Below, piece after piece: positions 15,405 to 23,292 of a DNA stretch of 43,056 nucleotides (position 1 is its first letter; each line of letters begins with the position of its first letter). Position numbers and translations under genes: made by a program. The stretch comes from DATBFX01 sp036558305 (GTDB lineage: Bacteria; Chloroflexota; Chloroflexia; Thermomicrobiales; UBA6265): the NCBI GenBank assembly GCA_036558305.1, contig DATBFX010000015.1:1-43056 (forward strand), in the 5' to 3' direction. The notes under the pieces were generated by a model. That model was not told the origin of the DNA, ran no database searches, and worked only from the letters and a program-made list of their open reading frames with translations.

Positions 15405-17162
15405 GTGCTTCGACGAGTGCTGATCGCCAATCGCGGCGAGATCGCGGTGCGCGTGATCCGCGCCTGCCGCGAACTCGACGTCAGTCCTGTCGCCGTCTAC
15501 GGTGACGGCGAGCACGACGCCATCCACGTCCGTCTGGCCGACGACGCCTATCGCATCCCGCCTGGTTCGACCCTGCCGTACCTGGACATCCCCGCCATCG
15601 TCGGCATAGCCCGGACGTCCGGTGCCGACGCGATCCATCCCGGTTACGGCTTCCTCTCCCAAAATGCCGGGTTCGTCGAGGCGTGCGCTGCCGCCGGCGT
15701 CATCTTCGTCGGCCCGCCCGCACCGGCGATGCGGGCACTAGGCGACAAGATTTCCGCCCGCCAAACCGCCGTCGCGGCCGGCGTGCCGGTCGTGCCGGGA
15801 ACCGACGGTCCGATCGCCTCGATCGAGGAAGGTCGCGCCTGGGCCGATGCTCACGGCTACCCCGTCGCCGTCAAAGCGGCGGCCGGTGGGGGCGGGCGCG
15901 GCTTCCGCGTCGCCCGCACGCCCGAGGAGTTCGCCGACGCGTTCACGGGCAGCGCGGGCGAAGCCCAACGGTACTTCGCCGATCCGACCGTCTACCTCGA
16001 GCGGTATCTCGAACGCCCTCGCCACATCGAAGCCCAGGTCATCGCCGACAACCACGGCAACGTCGTCTACCTCGGCGAGCGCGATTGCTCGGTTCAGCGT
16101 CGCCACCAGAAATTGATTGAGGAGACGCCGTCGCCGGTCGTCGATCCGGACCTGCGGCGCCGGATCGGCGAGGCGGCGATCGCCCTCAGCCGGGCCGTCG
16201 CCTACGTCAGCGCGGGGACGGTGGAATTCATGCTCGCCGCCGACGGCCGCTTCTACTTTCTCGAAATGAATACCCGGATCCAGGTCGAGCACACGGTCAC
16301 CGAATTCGTGACCGGCATCGACATCGTCAAGGAGCAACTGCTCGTCGCCTCCGGTCATCCCCTCGGCTTTGGTCAGGAGGATGTCGCCCCAACCGGCCAC
16401 GCGATCGAATGCCGGATCAACGCCGAGGACGCCGGTCGGGACTTCACGCCGACGCCGGGTACCGTCGACCGCTTCCGCGCCCCCGGTGGTCCCGGCGTCC
16501 GCGTCGACACCGCGTTCGAGGACGACGCGGCGGTCTTGCCCGCTTACGATTCGCTGATCGCCAAACTCGTCGTCTGGGGCCGCGACCGGGCCGAGGCGAT
16601 CGCCCGAACCAGGCGGGCGCTCGCCGAATTCGAGATCGACGGCGTCCCCACGACTATCCCGTTCCACCAGCGCCTGCTCGTCCATCCCGTCTTCGTCGCC
16701 GGCGAGGCAACCACCGCCTTCTTGCCCGAGCATCCGGAGGTGCTGCCGCCACCCGCCGAGACGGTCTCGCCCCCACCCAACGCGGCCGATTCGACCGTGC
16801 GCGAGGTGACCGCCGAAGTGAATGGCCGGCGCCTCACCGTGTGTCTCCACGGTCCCCCGATCGTGAGCCAAAAACCTGCCCCGCCGGCACCTCGTCAGGC
16901 TCCGCGACCGCAGACCGCAAAGCGCGGCTCCTCACGCCCCAACGCCGACGGCGCCGAGCTCACCAGTCCCCTGCAGGGGACCGTCCTCCGGGTCGACGTC
17001 CAACTCGGCGCCACGGTCGGCCAGGGCGATCTGATTTGTGTCGTCGAAGCGATGAAGATGGAGAACGAGATCGCCGCCCACCGCGCGGGCACGGTCTCTT
17101 CGCTTGCCGTCGCGCCGGGCGACGCGGTGCGGATCGGGTCGGTGTTGGCGGTCATCGAGTGA
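15405..17162 (+). CDS. Biotin carboxylase fused to biotin carboxyl carrier domain (acyl-CoA/pyruvate carboxylase subunit)
   Basis: 585 residues. The biotin carboxylase part (1-445) has VLIANRGEIAVRVIRACREL, HPGYGFLSQN, the ATP-grasp glycine loop KAAAGGGGRGFR, GERDCSVQRRHQKLIEE, the catalytic EMNTRIQVEHTVTE and the C-terminal RINAED domain. A Pro/Ala-rich linker leads to a biotinyl domain with the biotin-bearing Lys551 in EAMKMEN. It carboxylates its own biotin with ATP and bicarbonate. The carboxyltransferase partner is not next to it, so the final substrate (acetyl-, propionyl- or 3-methylcrotonyl-CoA, or pyruvate) is open. GTG 15405 has GAGGG upstream. A -10-like TATGAT lies at 15358-15363 without a good -35. 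Confidence 0.92.
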   Translation: MLRRVLIANRGEIAVRVIRACRELDVSPVAVYGDGEHDAIHVRLADDAYRIPPGSTLPYLDIPAIVGIARTSGADAIHPGYGFLSQNAGFVEACAAAGVIFVGPPAPAMRALGDKISARQTAVAAGVPVVPGTDGPIASIEEGRAWADAHGYPVAVKAAAGGGGRGFRVARTPEEFADAFTGSAGEAQRYFADPTVYLERYLERPRHIEAQVIADNHGNVVYLGERDCSVQRRHQKLIEETPSPVVDPDLRRRIGEAAIALSRAVAYVSAGTVEFMLAADGRFYFLEMNTRIQVEHTVTEFVTGIDIVKEQLLVASGHPLGFGQEDVAPTGHAIECRINAEDAGRDFTPTPGTVDRFRAPGGPGVRVDTAFEDDAAVLPAYDSLIAKLVVWGRDRAEAIARTRRALAEFEIDGVPTTIPFHQRLLVHPVFVAGEATTAFLPEHPEVLPPPAETVSPPPNAADSTVREVTAEVNGRRLTVCLHGPPIVSQKPAPPAPRQAPRPQTAKRGSSRPNADGAELTSPLQGTVLRVDVQLGATVGQGDLICVVEAMKMENEIAAHRAGTVSSLAVAPGDAVRIGSVLAVIE

Positions 17163-17226
17163 GGGACGCCTTCGTCGGGGGGCACGGCCGTGCGCGCCGA
17201 CGATCCGCGCCCAATCGCCCGCAACC

Positions 17227-17478
17227 CTATGCCGCCGCCATCAACTCCGCCGGTTCGTCCTCGACGCCGACGTAGAACGTGAATCGGGGGATAAAGGTGA
17301 CGCCCTTCACGATCAGTTCGGGCGTCTTGCCATCGGCCGACAGTTCCGCCGCGTCGGCGACGCTGGTCAGGCAGGCGACGGGGTCGCCGCCGAACTTTTC
17401 GACGTAGCGCTCGATCGCCTCTTCGACTTTGAGCCGGGCCGGTTTCTTCTTATCGGGATCGTACCAACCGAGAAACAT
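17227..17478 (-). CDS. Small conserved-looking protein of unknown function
   Basis: 83 residues, cytoplasmic, with no family I recognise. It starts MFLGWYDPDKKKPARLKVEE and ends in a beta-rich stretch TPELIVKGVTFIPRFTFYVG. The internal ATG at 17478 was chosen over upstream codons because AAGGAGGAG lies 4 bases before it, an excellent ribosome site. Composition and codon use look genuinely coding. It is convergent with the biotin carboxylase gene and divergent from mraZ. Confidence 0.6.
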   Translation of the reverse strand: MFLGWYDPDKKKPARLKVEEAIERYVEKFGGDPVACLTSVADAAELSADGKTPELIVKGVTFIPRFTFYVGVEDEPAELMAAA

Positions 17479-17607
17479 CGTCTCCTCCTTCGCTTCGCAC
17501 CGTTCCGGTGCCGCCGCAGAATGATACCAGAACACATGTTCCATTTCAAACCCGGCCGTCACGATTCGCCGCGTACGTTCGCACCCTTCCCGCAGAGCCG
17601 GCGGGGC

Positions 17608-17636
17608 TAGACAGCGTGGGCCGAAGCGCGTATGAT
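17608..17636 (+). promoter_or_regulatory. Sigma70-type promoter of the mraZ-ddl cluster
   Basis: -35 TAGACA (17608-17613) and -10 TATGAT (17631-17636) are separated by exactly 17 bp, giving a start near 17643 and a leader of about 105 bases before mraZ. The last base of the -10 box is the first base of a DnaA box, which suggests control by DnaA. Confidence 0.7.
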
Positions 17637-17686
17637 GTGGATAACGGTGGGGAGAAGTGGGGATAAGTGGTGTCCCCTGTGGATAA
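17636..17686 (+). promoter_or_regulatory. Two perfect DnaA boxes and one weaker box at the mraZ promoter
   Basis: TGTGGATAA, the complement of the consensus TTATCCACA, occurs at 17636-17644 and 17678-17686. A one-mismatch copy TGGGGATAA lies at 17658-17666. All point the same way, with starts 22 and 20 bp apart, about two helix turns, so DnaA molecules could bind on one face. They lie just at and after the transcription start, a position that normally means repression. Confidence 0.75.
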
Positions 17687-17749
17687 CCGGTCCGCCGCCG
17701 CCGATCAGCACCAGCCGCCCCCGTACCGCCCCGAAGGTTGTCAATCGCG

Positions 17750-18178
17750 ATGTTCCTCGGGCGCTACGCGCACTCGGTCGATGCCAAGGGGCGACTGGCC
17801 ATCCCGGCCCGATTCCGGGAGGAGTTGGCCGCGGGCGTCGTCCTGACGCGCGGGATCGATCGGTGCCTGGCGCTCTACCCGATGGCGGCCTGGCTGCCGC
17901 TGGCCGAGCAGGTCAGCTCGCTCCCGATCACCGACCCCGATGCCCGCACCTTCCGCCGGATGGTCTTCGCGGAGGCGGTCGATCTGGAACTGGACGCCCA
18001 GGGCCGCATCCTCCTTCCCCCAGAACTGCGCCGCTACGCCGAGATCGACCGCGATGCCTACGTCGTCGGCGTCAACACGTCGATCGAGCTTTGGAGCCCC
18101 GCCCGGTGGGACGCCCAGTCCGCCCTGATCGAGAACGACGGCGCCGCGATCGCCCAACGGCTCGCGACGCTGATGTGA
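17750..18178 (+). CDS. mraZ: MraZ, transcriptional regulator of the division/cell-wall cluster
   Basis: 142 residues with two SpoVT/AbrB-like halves, each containing the family motif: DAKGRLAIPARFRE (about 12-25) and DAQGRILLPPELR (about 80-92). MraZ forms rings and, in bacteria studied so far, binds repeats upstream of its own gene to control the operon. The ATG at 17750 is preferred to TTG 17738 because homologues start MFxGxYxHSVDxKGR. It is the first gene after the DnaA-box promoter and overlaps rsmH by 4 bases. Confidence 0.95.
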   Translation: MFLGRYAHSVDAKGRLAIPARFREELAAGVVLTRGIDRCLALYPMAAWLPLAEQVSSLPITDPDARTFRRMVFAEAVDLELDAQGRILLPPELRRYAEIDRDAYVVGVNTSIELWSPARWDAQSALIENDGAAIAQRLATLM

Positions 18179-19263
18179 ACGCCGGCCCTCACCCCCGGCC
18201 CCTCCCCCTACGCAGGGGGAGGGGTGACGACGACGCGGCGCGTTCCCCCTCTCCCTTCCGAGGGAGAGGGGCCGGGGGTGAGGGCCGCACCAGTCACCTC
18301 AGCGTCCTCCTCCCGGAAGCCGTCGCCGCCCTCAACCCGCGCCCCGGCGGGCGCTACCTCGACGGCACCTTCGGCGGTGGCGGCCACACGCGGGCGATTC
18401 TGGAGGCTAGCGCTCCCGACGGCATCGTCCTCGCCCTCGACGCCGACGAGGAGGCCATCGCGCGCGGTCGCGCCCTCGCCGAGGACCCGGCGGTCGGCGA
18501 TCGCCTTCGACTCGTGCACGGCAACTTCGCCCGCTTGGCCGAGATCGCGCGGGAACAGCAGTTCGTCCCGCTTGACGGCGTGCTCCTCGACCTCGGGCTC
18601 TCCTCCTTCCAACTCCACGCGGCCGAGCGCGGTTTTGCCTTTCGCTTGAGCGGCCCCCTCGACATGCGGTTCGATCGCTCGGTGGGGCAACCGGCATCGG
18701 ACCTCGTCAATACGCTGCCGCCTGAAGAGTTGACCCGGATCCTGTGGCAAGCAGGCGAAGAACCGCGGGCGCGGCGGATCGTCGAGGCGATCGTTCGCGA
18801 ACGCGGGCGGGCGCCGATCGCGACGACGGCGCAATTGGCCGAGATCGTCAGCAAAGCGGTGGGCGGTCGTCGCGGTTCCGACACCCATCCCGCGACCCGG
18901 ACGTTTCAGGCATTGCGGATCGCGACCAACGGCGAACTGATCGCGCTGAAGGAAGCGCTGGCCGGCGCGCTCGCCGTCCTCGCGCCCGGCGGCCGGCTGG
19001 TCGTGATCAGCTTTCAGTCGCTCGAAGACCGGATCGTCAAGGAGTTCATCCGCCGGGAGTCGGCCACGTGTCTTTGCCCGCCCGAGCAACCGATCTGCAC
19101 CTGCGATCACCAACCGCGTCTCCGCCCCGTCGGCAAGGCGATCAAGCCCGGCCAAGACGAGATCCGCGCCAACCCGCGCAGCCGGAGCGCGATCCTTCGC
19201 GCAGCCGAGCGCCTGTCCGATCAACCGATCAAGACCGATCAGACCAAGCGGAGGGTCAGGTGA
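18175..19263 (+). CDS. rsmH: 16S rRNA (cytosine1402-N4)-methyltransferase RsmH (MraW)
   Basis: 362 residues. The SAM-binding GRYLDGTFGGGGHTRAIL, the GVLLDLGLSSFQL, GPLDMRFD and HPATRTFQALRIATNGEL blocks and the late SFQSLEDRIVKEFIRR are those of RsmH, which N4-methylates C1402 of 16S rRNA in the decoding centre. The normal protein starts almost at SHLSVLLPEAV. Here about 40 Pro/Arg/Gly-rich residues precede it, encoded by an inverted repeat (18184-18286). No start codon exists in frame between the repeat and the core, so GTG 18175, overlapping the mraZ stop, should be the start and the repeat is translated. Confidence 0.92.
   Translation: MNAGPHPRPLPLRRGRGDDDAARSPSPFRGRGAGGEGRTSHLSVLLPEAVAALNPRPGGRYLDGTFGGGGHTRAILEASAPDGIVLALDADEEAIARGRALAEDPAVGDRLRLVHGNFARLAEIAREQQFVPLDGVLLDLGLSSFQLHAAERGFAFRLSGPLDMRFDRSVGQPASDLVNTLPPEELTRILWQAGEEPRARRIVEAIVRERGRAPIATTAQLAEIVSKAVGGRRGSDTHPATRTFQALRIATNGELIALKEALAGALAVLAPGGRLVVISFQSLEDRIVKEFIRRESATCLCPPEQPICTCDHQPRLRPVGKAIKPGQDEIRANPRSRSAILRAAERLSDQPIKTDQTKRRVR
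18184..18286. repeat. Large palindromic repeat lying in the 5' coding end of rsmH
   Basis: The outer arms, 18184-18209 and 18261-18286, pair over 26 bp with one mismatch. Inside are two further hairpins (CCCCTCCCCC with GGGGGAGGGG, and CCCCTCTCCCT with AGGGAGAGGGG), so the RNA would fold as a cloverleaf. A degraded relative lies before ddl (25703-25746), and related sequence forms the terminator at 29134-29170. This 'CCTCACCCCCGGCCCCTCTCCC' type of sequence is a common dispersed repeat in GC-rich genomes. Confidence 0.8.
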
Positions 19264-20732
19264 TGCCGACCGTCCCGCTTCCGGAGGTCCTCGCGGCGAC
19301 CGGTGCCAGGGTGTACGGCGACCTGCCGGCCGAAACCGCGTTCGGCAAGATCGAGCGGAACTCGAAAAACGCCGTGGCCGGCGACCTCTTCATCGCCGTC
19401 AAGGGCGAGCGGTTCGACGGTCACGACTTCGTCGCGGACGCCGCCGCGCACGGGGCCGCCGCGGCCCTGGTGCGGGTCGACTGGGCGGACGGGTGCAAAG
19501 ACGCGCTCCCGCTGCCGCTGCTTGCCGTCGACGACCCCGTCGCCGCCCTGCAACGCCTCGCCCGCGCCCGTTGCCGGCAACTCGGGTTAACGGTCGTCGG
19601 GATCACGGGCAGCATCGGCAAGACGAGCACGAAGGAGGTGGTGGCGGCGGTCCTGGGGCAGCGGTTCGCGACCTACCGCAGCCCCGGCAACATGAACAGC
19701 GAGATCGGGCTGCCCCTCTCGCTATTGGAGATCGAACCGGGAACCGAGATCGCCGTCCTCGAAATGGGCGGTGCCTATGCCTTCGGCGAGCTAGCGTTGC
19801 TGGCGACGATCGCCCCGCCCAGGATCGGCGTCGTCACCAACGTCCACCCGGTTCACCTCGAACGGATGGGGACGATCGAGGCGATCGCCCAGACCAAATC
19901 CGAACTGGTCCAGGCGGTGCCGCCGGACGGAGCCGCGGTCCTCAACGGCGACGACCACCGCGTGCGCGCGATGACGCCCCTGTCTCGGGGCCGCGTCGTC
20001 ACCTACGGATTGGCAGAGCACAACGACGTGCGCGCCGATCGTGTCCAGACCCACGGACTGGACGGGACATCGTTCCGGCTCCACCTCGACGGCGACCGGC
20101 TCCACGTCCAGGTGCCGCTGATCGGCAGCCACGCGGTTCACCTCGCGCTCGCCGGGTTCGCGGTCGGCCACGCGATGGGGATGCACATCTCCGAGATGCT
20201 CCCCGGATTCGACGATCCGGCGATCCAGGTCCGCCTGCTGGTGCAACCCGGGCCGAACGGTTCCCAGATGATCGACGACACCTACAACGCCAGCACGCCC
20301 TCCGTCCTCTCCGCCCTCGGGCTCCTGGCCGAGATCCAGCCGCGCCGGCGGATCGCCGTCCTCGGCGACATGCGGGAACTCGGTGCGGTTTCGGAGGAGG
20401 AGCACCGGATCGTCGGGCGCCGCGCCGCCGAGGTCGTCGATCTCCTCGTCACCTACGGGGAGCTGGCGCGGACGATCGCCGCCGAAGCGCAAACCGCGGC
20501 GGCCGCGGACGTCGACGCGCGGCCACTCGACGTGACATCATTCGGGCTCGATCAGCGGGAGGAGTTGGTGACCTACCTCCTTGGCGAGTTGCGGGAGGGG
20601 GACACCATCCTGCTCAAGGGATCGCGCGGGCTCGAAATGGAAGACTTCGTGGCGGTTCTGAGCGCCGCCGCGGCGAACCCGCCGGCACCGTCCACGGCCG
20701 CGACCGCGGACGGCGGAGCCGGCGGCGGATGA
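19263..20732 (+). CDS. murF: UDP-N-acetylmuramoyl-tripeptide--D-alanyl-D-alanine ligase MurF
   Basis: 489 residues. It adds D-Ala-D-Ala to the UDP-MurNAc-tripeptide using ATP. The N-terminal UDP-binding domain (RNSKNAVAGDLFIAVKGERFDGHDF), the ATP loop VVGITGSIGKTSTKE, YRSPGNMNSEIGLPL, LEMGG and the C-terminal IDDTYNASTPSVLSAL and AVLGDMRELG distinguish MurF from MurE and MurD. ATG 19263 overlaps the rsmH stop (TGATG). It follows rsmH directly, where ftsL, ftsI and murE usually stand. The last 25 residues are Ala/Gly/Pro-rich and probably disordered. Confidence 0.95.
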   Translation: MPTVPLPEVLAATGARVYGDLPAETAFGKIERNSKNAVAGDLFIAVKGERFDGHDFVADAAAHGAAAALVRVDWADGCKDALPLPLLAVDDPVAALQRLARARCRQLGLTVVGITGSIGKTSTKEVVAAVLGQRFATYRSPGNMNSEIGLPLSLLEIEPGTEIAVLEMGGAYAFGELALLATIAPPRIGVVTNVHPVHLERMGTIEAIAQTKSELVQAVPPDGAAVLNGDDHRVRAMTPLSRGRVVTYGLAEHNDVRADRVQTHGLDGTSFRLHLDGDRLHVQVPLIGSHAVHLALAGFAVGHAMGMHISEMLPGFDDPAIQVRLLVQPGPNGSQMIDDTYNASTPSVLSALGLLAEIQPRRRIAVLGDMRELGAVSEEEHRIVGRRAAEVVDLLVTYGELARTIAAEAQTAAAADVDARPLDVTSFGLDQREELVTYLLGELREGDTILLKGSRGLEMEDFVAVLSAAAANPPAPSTAATADGGAGGG

Positions 20733-21772
20733 GCGACGGCGCCTTTCCGACCGCGCTGCCGATCCTCGGCAGCGTCATGCCCACCGATCCGAACGAGAAC
20801 ATGGCGGTCTCGCTCGCACTGGCGGGACTGGCCTTCATCGTCACCGTGATCATGGGCCGACCGATCATCACCGAGTTGCGCCGGCGCAAGGCCGCCAAGA
20901 AGGTCCGCATCGAGGGCCCCGAACGCCACATCGTCGAGAAGACCGGTACCCCGACGATGGGCGGCTTGATGATCGCCTTCACGGTTGTCCTCCTCACCGC
21001 CGTCTTCAACCTCGTCGGTCGCCTCTCGATGCTGTTGCCGATGGGCGTTCTCCTCGCCGCCGGGGTCCTCGGTGCCGTCGACGACCGGATGAACCTGGTC
21101 GGCGGCGCCAAGACGGGGATGACGGCGCGCTTCAAGTTCGCCTGGCTCACGGTGTTCGGGATCGTCGCGGCCCTTATCCTCCACCTCCCCGATCCCCTCG
21201 GTCTCGGTCTCCATCACATCTACATCCCGTTTTTCGGGCGCTACGACATTGGGTTCTTGTACCTGCCGATCGCCGCTTTCGCGATCATCGCGATGGCGAA
21301 CGCGGTCAACTTCACCGACGGTCTCGACACCCTGGCGGCCGGTCTGGCGGCGATCGCCTTCGTCGCCTACGGCATCATCGCCTACCGCCAGGGCCAGATC
21401 GGCGTCGTCACCTTTTGCTTCACCATGGTCGGCAGCTTGATGGGGTTCCTCTGGTTCAATGCCCATCCGGCGCAGGTGATCATGGGCGACACCGGGTCGC
21501 TCGCGATCGGCGCCGCGCTGGCGACCGCGGCGTTCATGACCGGTCAGTGGTTGCTGCTGCCGGTGGTCGGGTTCGTCTTCGTCGCCGAAACGCTCTCGGT
21601 CATCATCCAGGTGCTCTACTTCAAGGCGACCAAGGGCAAGCGCATCTTCAAGATGGCACCGCTGCACCACCACTTCGAATTGCTCGGCTGGTCCGAAACC
21701 CAGGTCACGATGCGCTTCTGGATGGTCGGCATGATGGCCGGTCTCCTCGGCGTGGCGCTGGCGTTGTTGTGA
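20729..21772 (+). CDS. mraY: Phospho-N-acetylmuramoyl-pentapeptide-transferase MraY
   Basis: 347 residues with about ten membrane helices. It transfers phospho-MurNAc-pentapeptide to undecaprenyl phosphate, making lipid I. Family motifs are KTGTPTMGG, the DDR of the first acidic motif (AVDDRMNLVGG), NAVNFTDGLDTLAAG, the catalytic GDTGSLAIGAAL and the MraY-specific FKMAPLHHHFELLGW histidine loop. The ATG overlaps the murF stop by 4 bases. The stop is followed at once by an inverted-repeat element whose loop holds the murD start. Confidence 0.95.
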   Translation: MSDGAFPTALPILGSVMPTDPNENMAVSLALAGLAFIVTVIMGRPIITELRRRKAAKKVRIEGPERHIVEKTGTPTMGGLMIAFTVVLLTAVFNLVGRLSMLLPMGVLLAAGVLGAVDDRMNLVGGAKTGMTARFKFAWLTVFGIVAALILHLPDPLGLGLHHIYIPFFGRYDIGFLYLPIAAFAIIAMANAVNFTDGLDTLAAGLAAIAFVAYGIIAYRQGQIGVVTFCFTMVGSLMGFLWFNAHPAQVIMGDTGSLAIGAALATAAFMTGQWLLLPVVGFVFVAETLSVIIQVLYFKATKGKRIFKMAPLHHHFELLGWSETQVTMRFWMVGMMAGLLGVALALL

Positions 21773-21776
21773 CCGA

Positions 21777-21891
21777 GCCGGTAGCCGGTAGCCGGTAGGA
21801 GTATTCGGCGGACGGGCGGATTTGACACATGTCGAGTAGGGATGTGCAACGAGCAACTCCAACTACCGGCTACCGGCTACCGGCTACCGGC
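21777..21891. repeat. Inverted element with GCCGGTA heptad arms, entering murD
   Basis: The left arm (21777-21798) has three GCCGGTA units. The right arm (21863-21891) has four complementary CTACCGG units, giving at least 22 perfect pairs around a 64-base loop. The loop contains the murD start codon and the right arm is translated as part of MurD. A near copy with the same unit lies before nrdR (28504-28626). Confidence 0.85.
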
Positions 21892-23292
21892 TTCGCCGGC
21901 AAACGCGTCACCGTCATGGGGCTCGGCACGCGGGGAGGAGGCGTCGGCGTCGCCCGCTACCTGGCGGAGCATGGCGCAATCGTGACGGTCACCGACGGCA
22001 AGACCGCGAACGAGTTGGCGCAGCCGATGAGCGAACTCGCCGGGCTGCCGATTCGGTACGTCTTGGGCGGTCACGAGGAGTACGACTTCACGCCGGCCGG
22101 AGCGGACATCGTGGTGCGCAACCCGGGTGTGCGGCGCACCTCGCCGTGGTTGCGGGTGGCGCGGGAGGCCGGCGTCCCGATCGAGATGGAGATGTCGCTG
22201 TTCTTCCGCCTCTGTCCGGTGCCGATCATCGGTATCACCGGGACCAAGGGCAAGACGACGACGGCAACGTTGTGCGCCGCGATGCTCGCCGCCTGGGACG
22301 AACGGACGGTGCTCGCCGGCAACATGGGCGTCTCGGCGCTCGCGCAACTCGACCGGATCACGCCGGAGACACCGGTCGTGATCGAGGTCTCGAACTGGCA
22401 ACTGGAAGCGCTCGACGAGCACCGGTTGTCCCCCGATATCGCCGTCCTCACGAACATCTCCGAGGACCACCTCGACACCTACGACGGCTTCGACGACTAC
22501 GCCGAGACGAAGCGGAGCATCGCCCGCCACCAAACGCGCGACGACGTCCTGGTGGTCAATGCCGACGATCCCGAGGCGTGGAAAGCCGTCTGCTCGACCG
22601 AAGCGCGCGTGATTCCCTTCGGCGCGAACGACCGCGACGGCGCGGGAGCGTGGTTTTCGAGCGGCACCCTGGTCCTCCGCCACGCCGCGCGCGAGGTTGC
22701 GATTCCGATTGCCCCTCATCTCCGATCGGCCGGCAACCACCTGCTCGCCAACGTCGCGGCGGCGGCGGCGGCGGCCTGGACCCGCGGCGCACCTCCCGCA
22801 TCGATCGTCCGCGGTCTGAGCGGATTCGGGGGCGTCAGGGACAGGAACGAGTTTGTCGCGGAGATCGATGGAGTCGCGTACGTCAACGACACGGCGGCCA
22901 CGACGCCCACCGCGACCGTCGCGGCCTTGCACGCCTACGCCGCACGGCGGATTCACCTGATCGCCGGCGGCTCGGACAAGCGGGTGGGGTTGGCTCCGCT
23001 CGCCGAAGCCGCGGCCGCCCGTGCCGCTGCCATCTACCTCTTGGACGGGACCGCGACGCCTCGTCTCCGGCAACTGCTCGATGAGCGGGGTGCGGCCTAT
23101 CAAGGGCCGTTCGCTTCGATGCCGTCCGCGGTCCAAACGGCGACCGCGGCGGCTCGTGCCGGCGACGTCGTCCTGCTGTCACCGGGCTGTGCCAGCTTTG
23201 GCCTGTTTCGCGACGAGTTCGACCGCGGGGAGCAGTTCCGCCAGGCGGTGCGGGCACTCGCCGGGTCACCGCGAGGGATCACTACGTCATGA
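21829..23292 (+). CDS. murD: UDP-N-acetylmuramoylalanine--D-glutamate ligase MurD
   Basis: 487 residues. It adds D-Glu to UDP-MurNAc-L-Ala. It shows the N-terminal dinucleotide-like fold KRVTVMGLGTRGGGVGVARYL, the ATP loop IGITGTKGKTTTATL, the EVSNWQLEALD and ITNISEDHLDTY-type (here TNISEDHLDTYDGF) blocks, FGGVRDRNEFV and the C-terminal INDTAATTPTATVAAL-like VNDTAATTPTA and LLSPGCASFGLFRDEFDRG. The core starts at about residue 25. Residues 11-21 (TTGYRLPATGF) come from the heptad repeat, read in three frames. ATG 21829 has no good ribosome site. No ftsW or murG follows. Confidence 0.93.
   Translation: MSSRDVQRATPTTGYRLPATGFAGKRVTVMGLGTRGGGVGVARYLAEHGAIVTVTDGKTANELAQPMSELAGLPIRYVLGGHEEYDFTPAGADIVVRNPGVRRTSPWLRVAREAGVPIEMEMSLFFRLCPVPIIGITGTKGKTTTATLCAAMLAAWDERTVLAGNMGVSALAQLDRITPETPVVIEVSNWQLEALDEHRLSPDIAVLTNISEDHLDTYDGFDDYAETKRSIARHQTRDDVLVVNADDPEAWKAVCSTEARVIPFGANDRDGAGAWFSSGTLVLRHAAREVAIPIAPHLRSAGNHLLANVAAAAAAAWTRGAPPASIVRGLSGFGGVRDRNEFVAEIDGVAYVNDTAATTPTATVAALHAYAARRIHLIAGGSDKRVGLAPLAEAAAARAAAIYLLDGTATPRLRQLLDERGAAYQGPFASMPSAVQTATAAARAGDVVLLSPGCASFGLFRDEFDRGEQFRQAVRALAGSPRGITTS

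Noticed and set aside
17636..17686. Replication origin because of the DnaA boxes
   Set aside because: Only two perfect boxes, no AT-rich unwinding region and no dnaA, dnaN or other origin genes nearby; the boxes overlap a promoter instead.
21777..21891. CRISPR-like array because of short tandem units
   Set aside because: Units are contiguous 7-mers without spacers and the arms are inverted; no cas gene is present.
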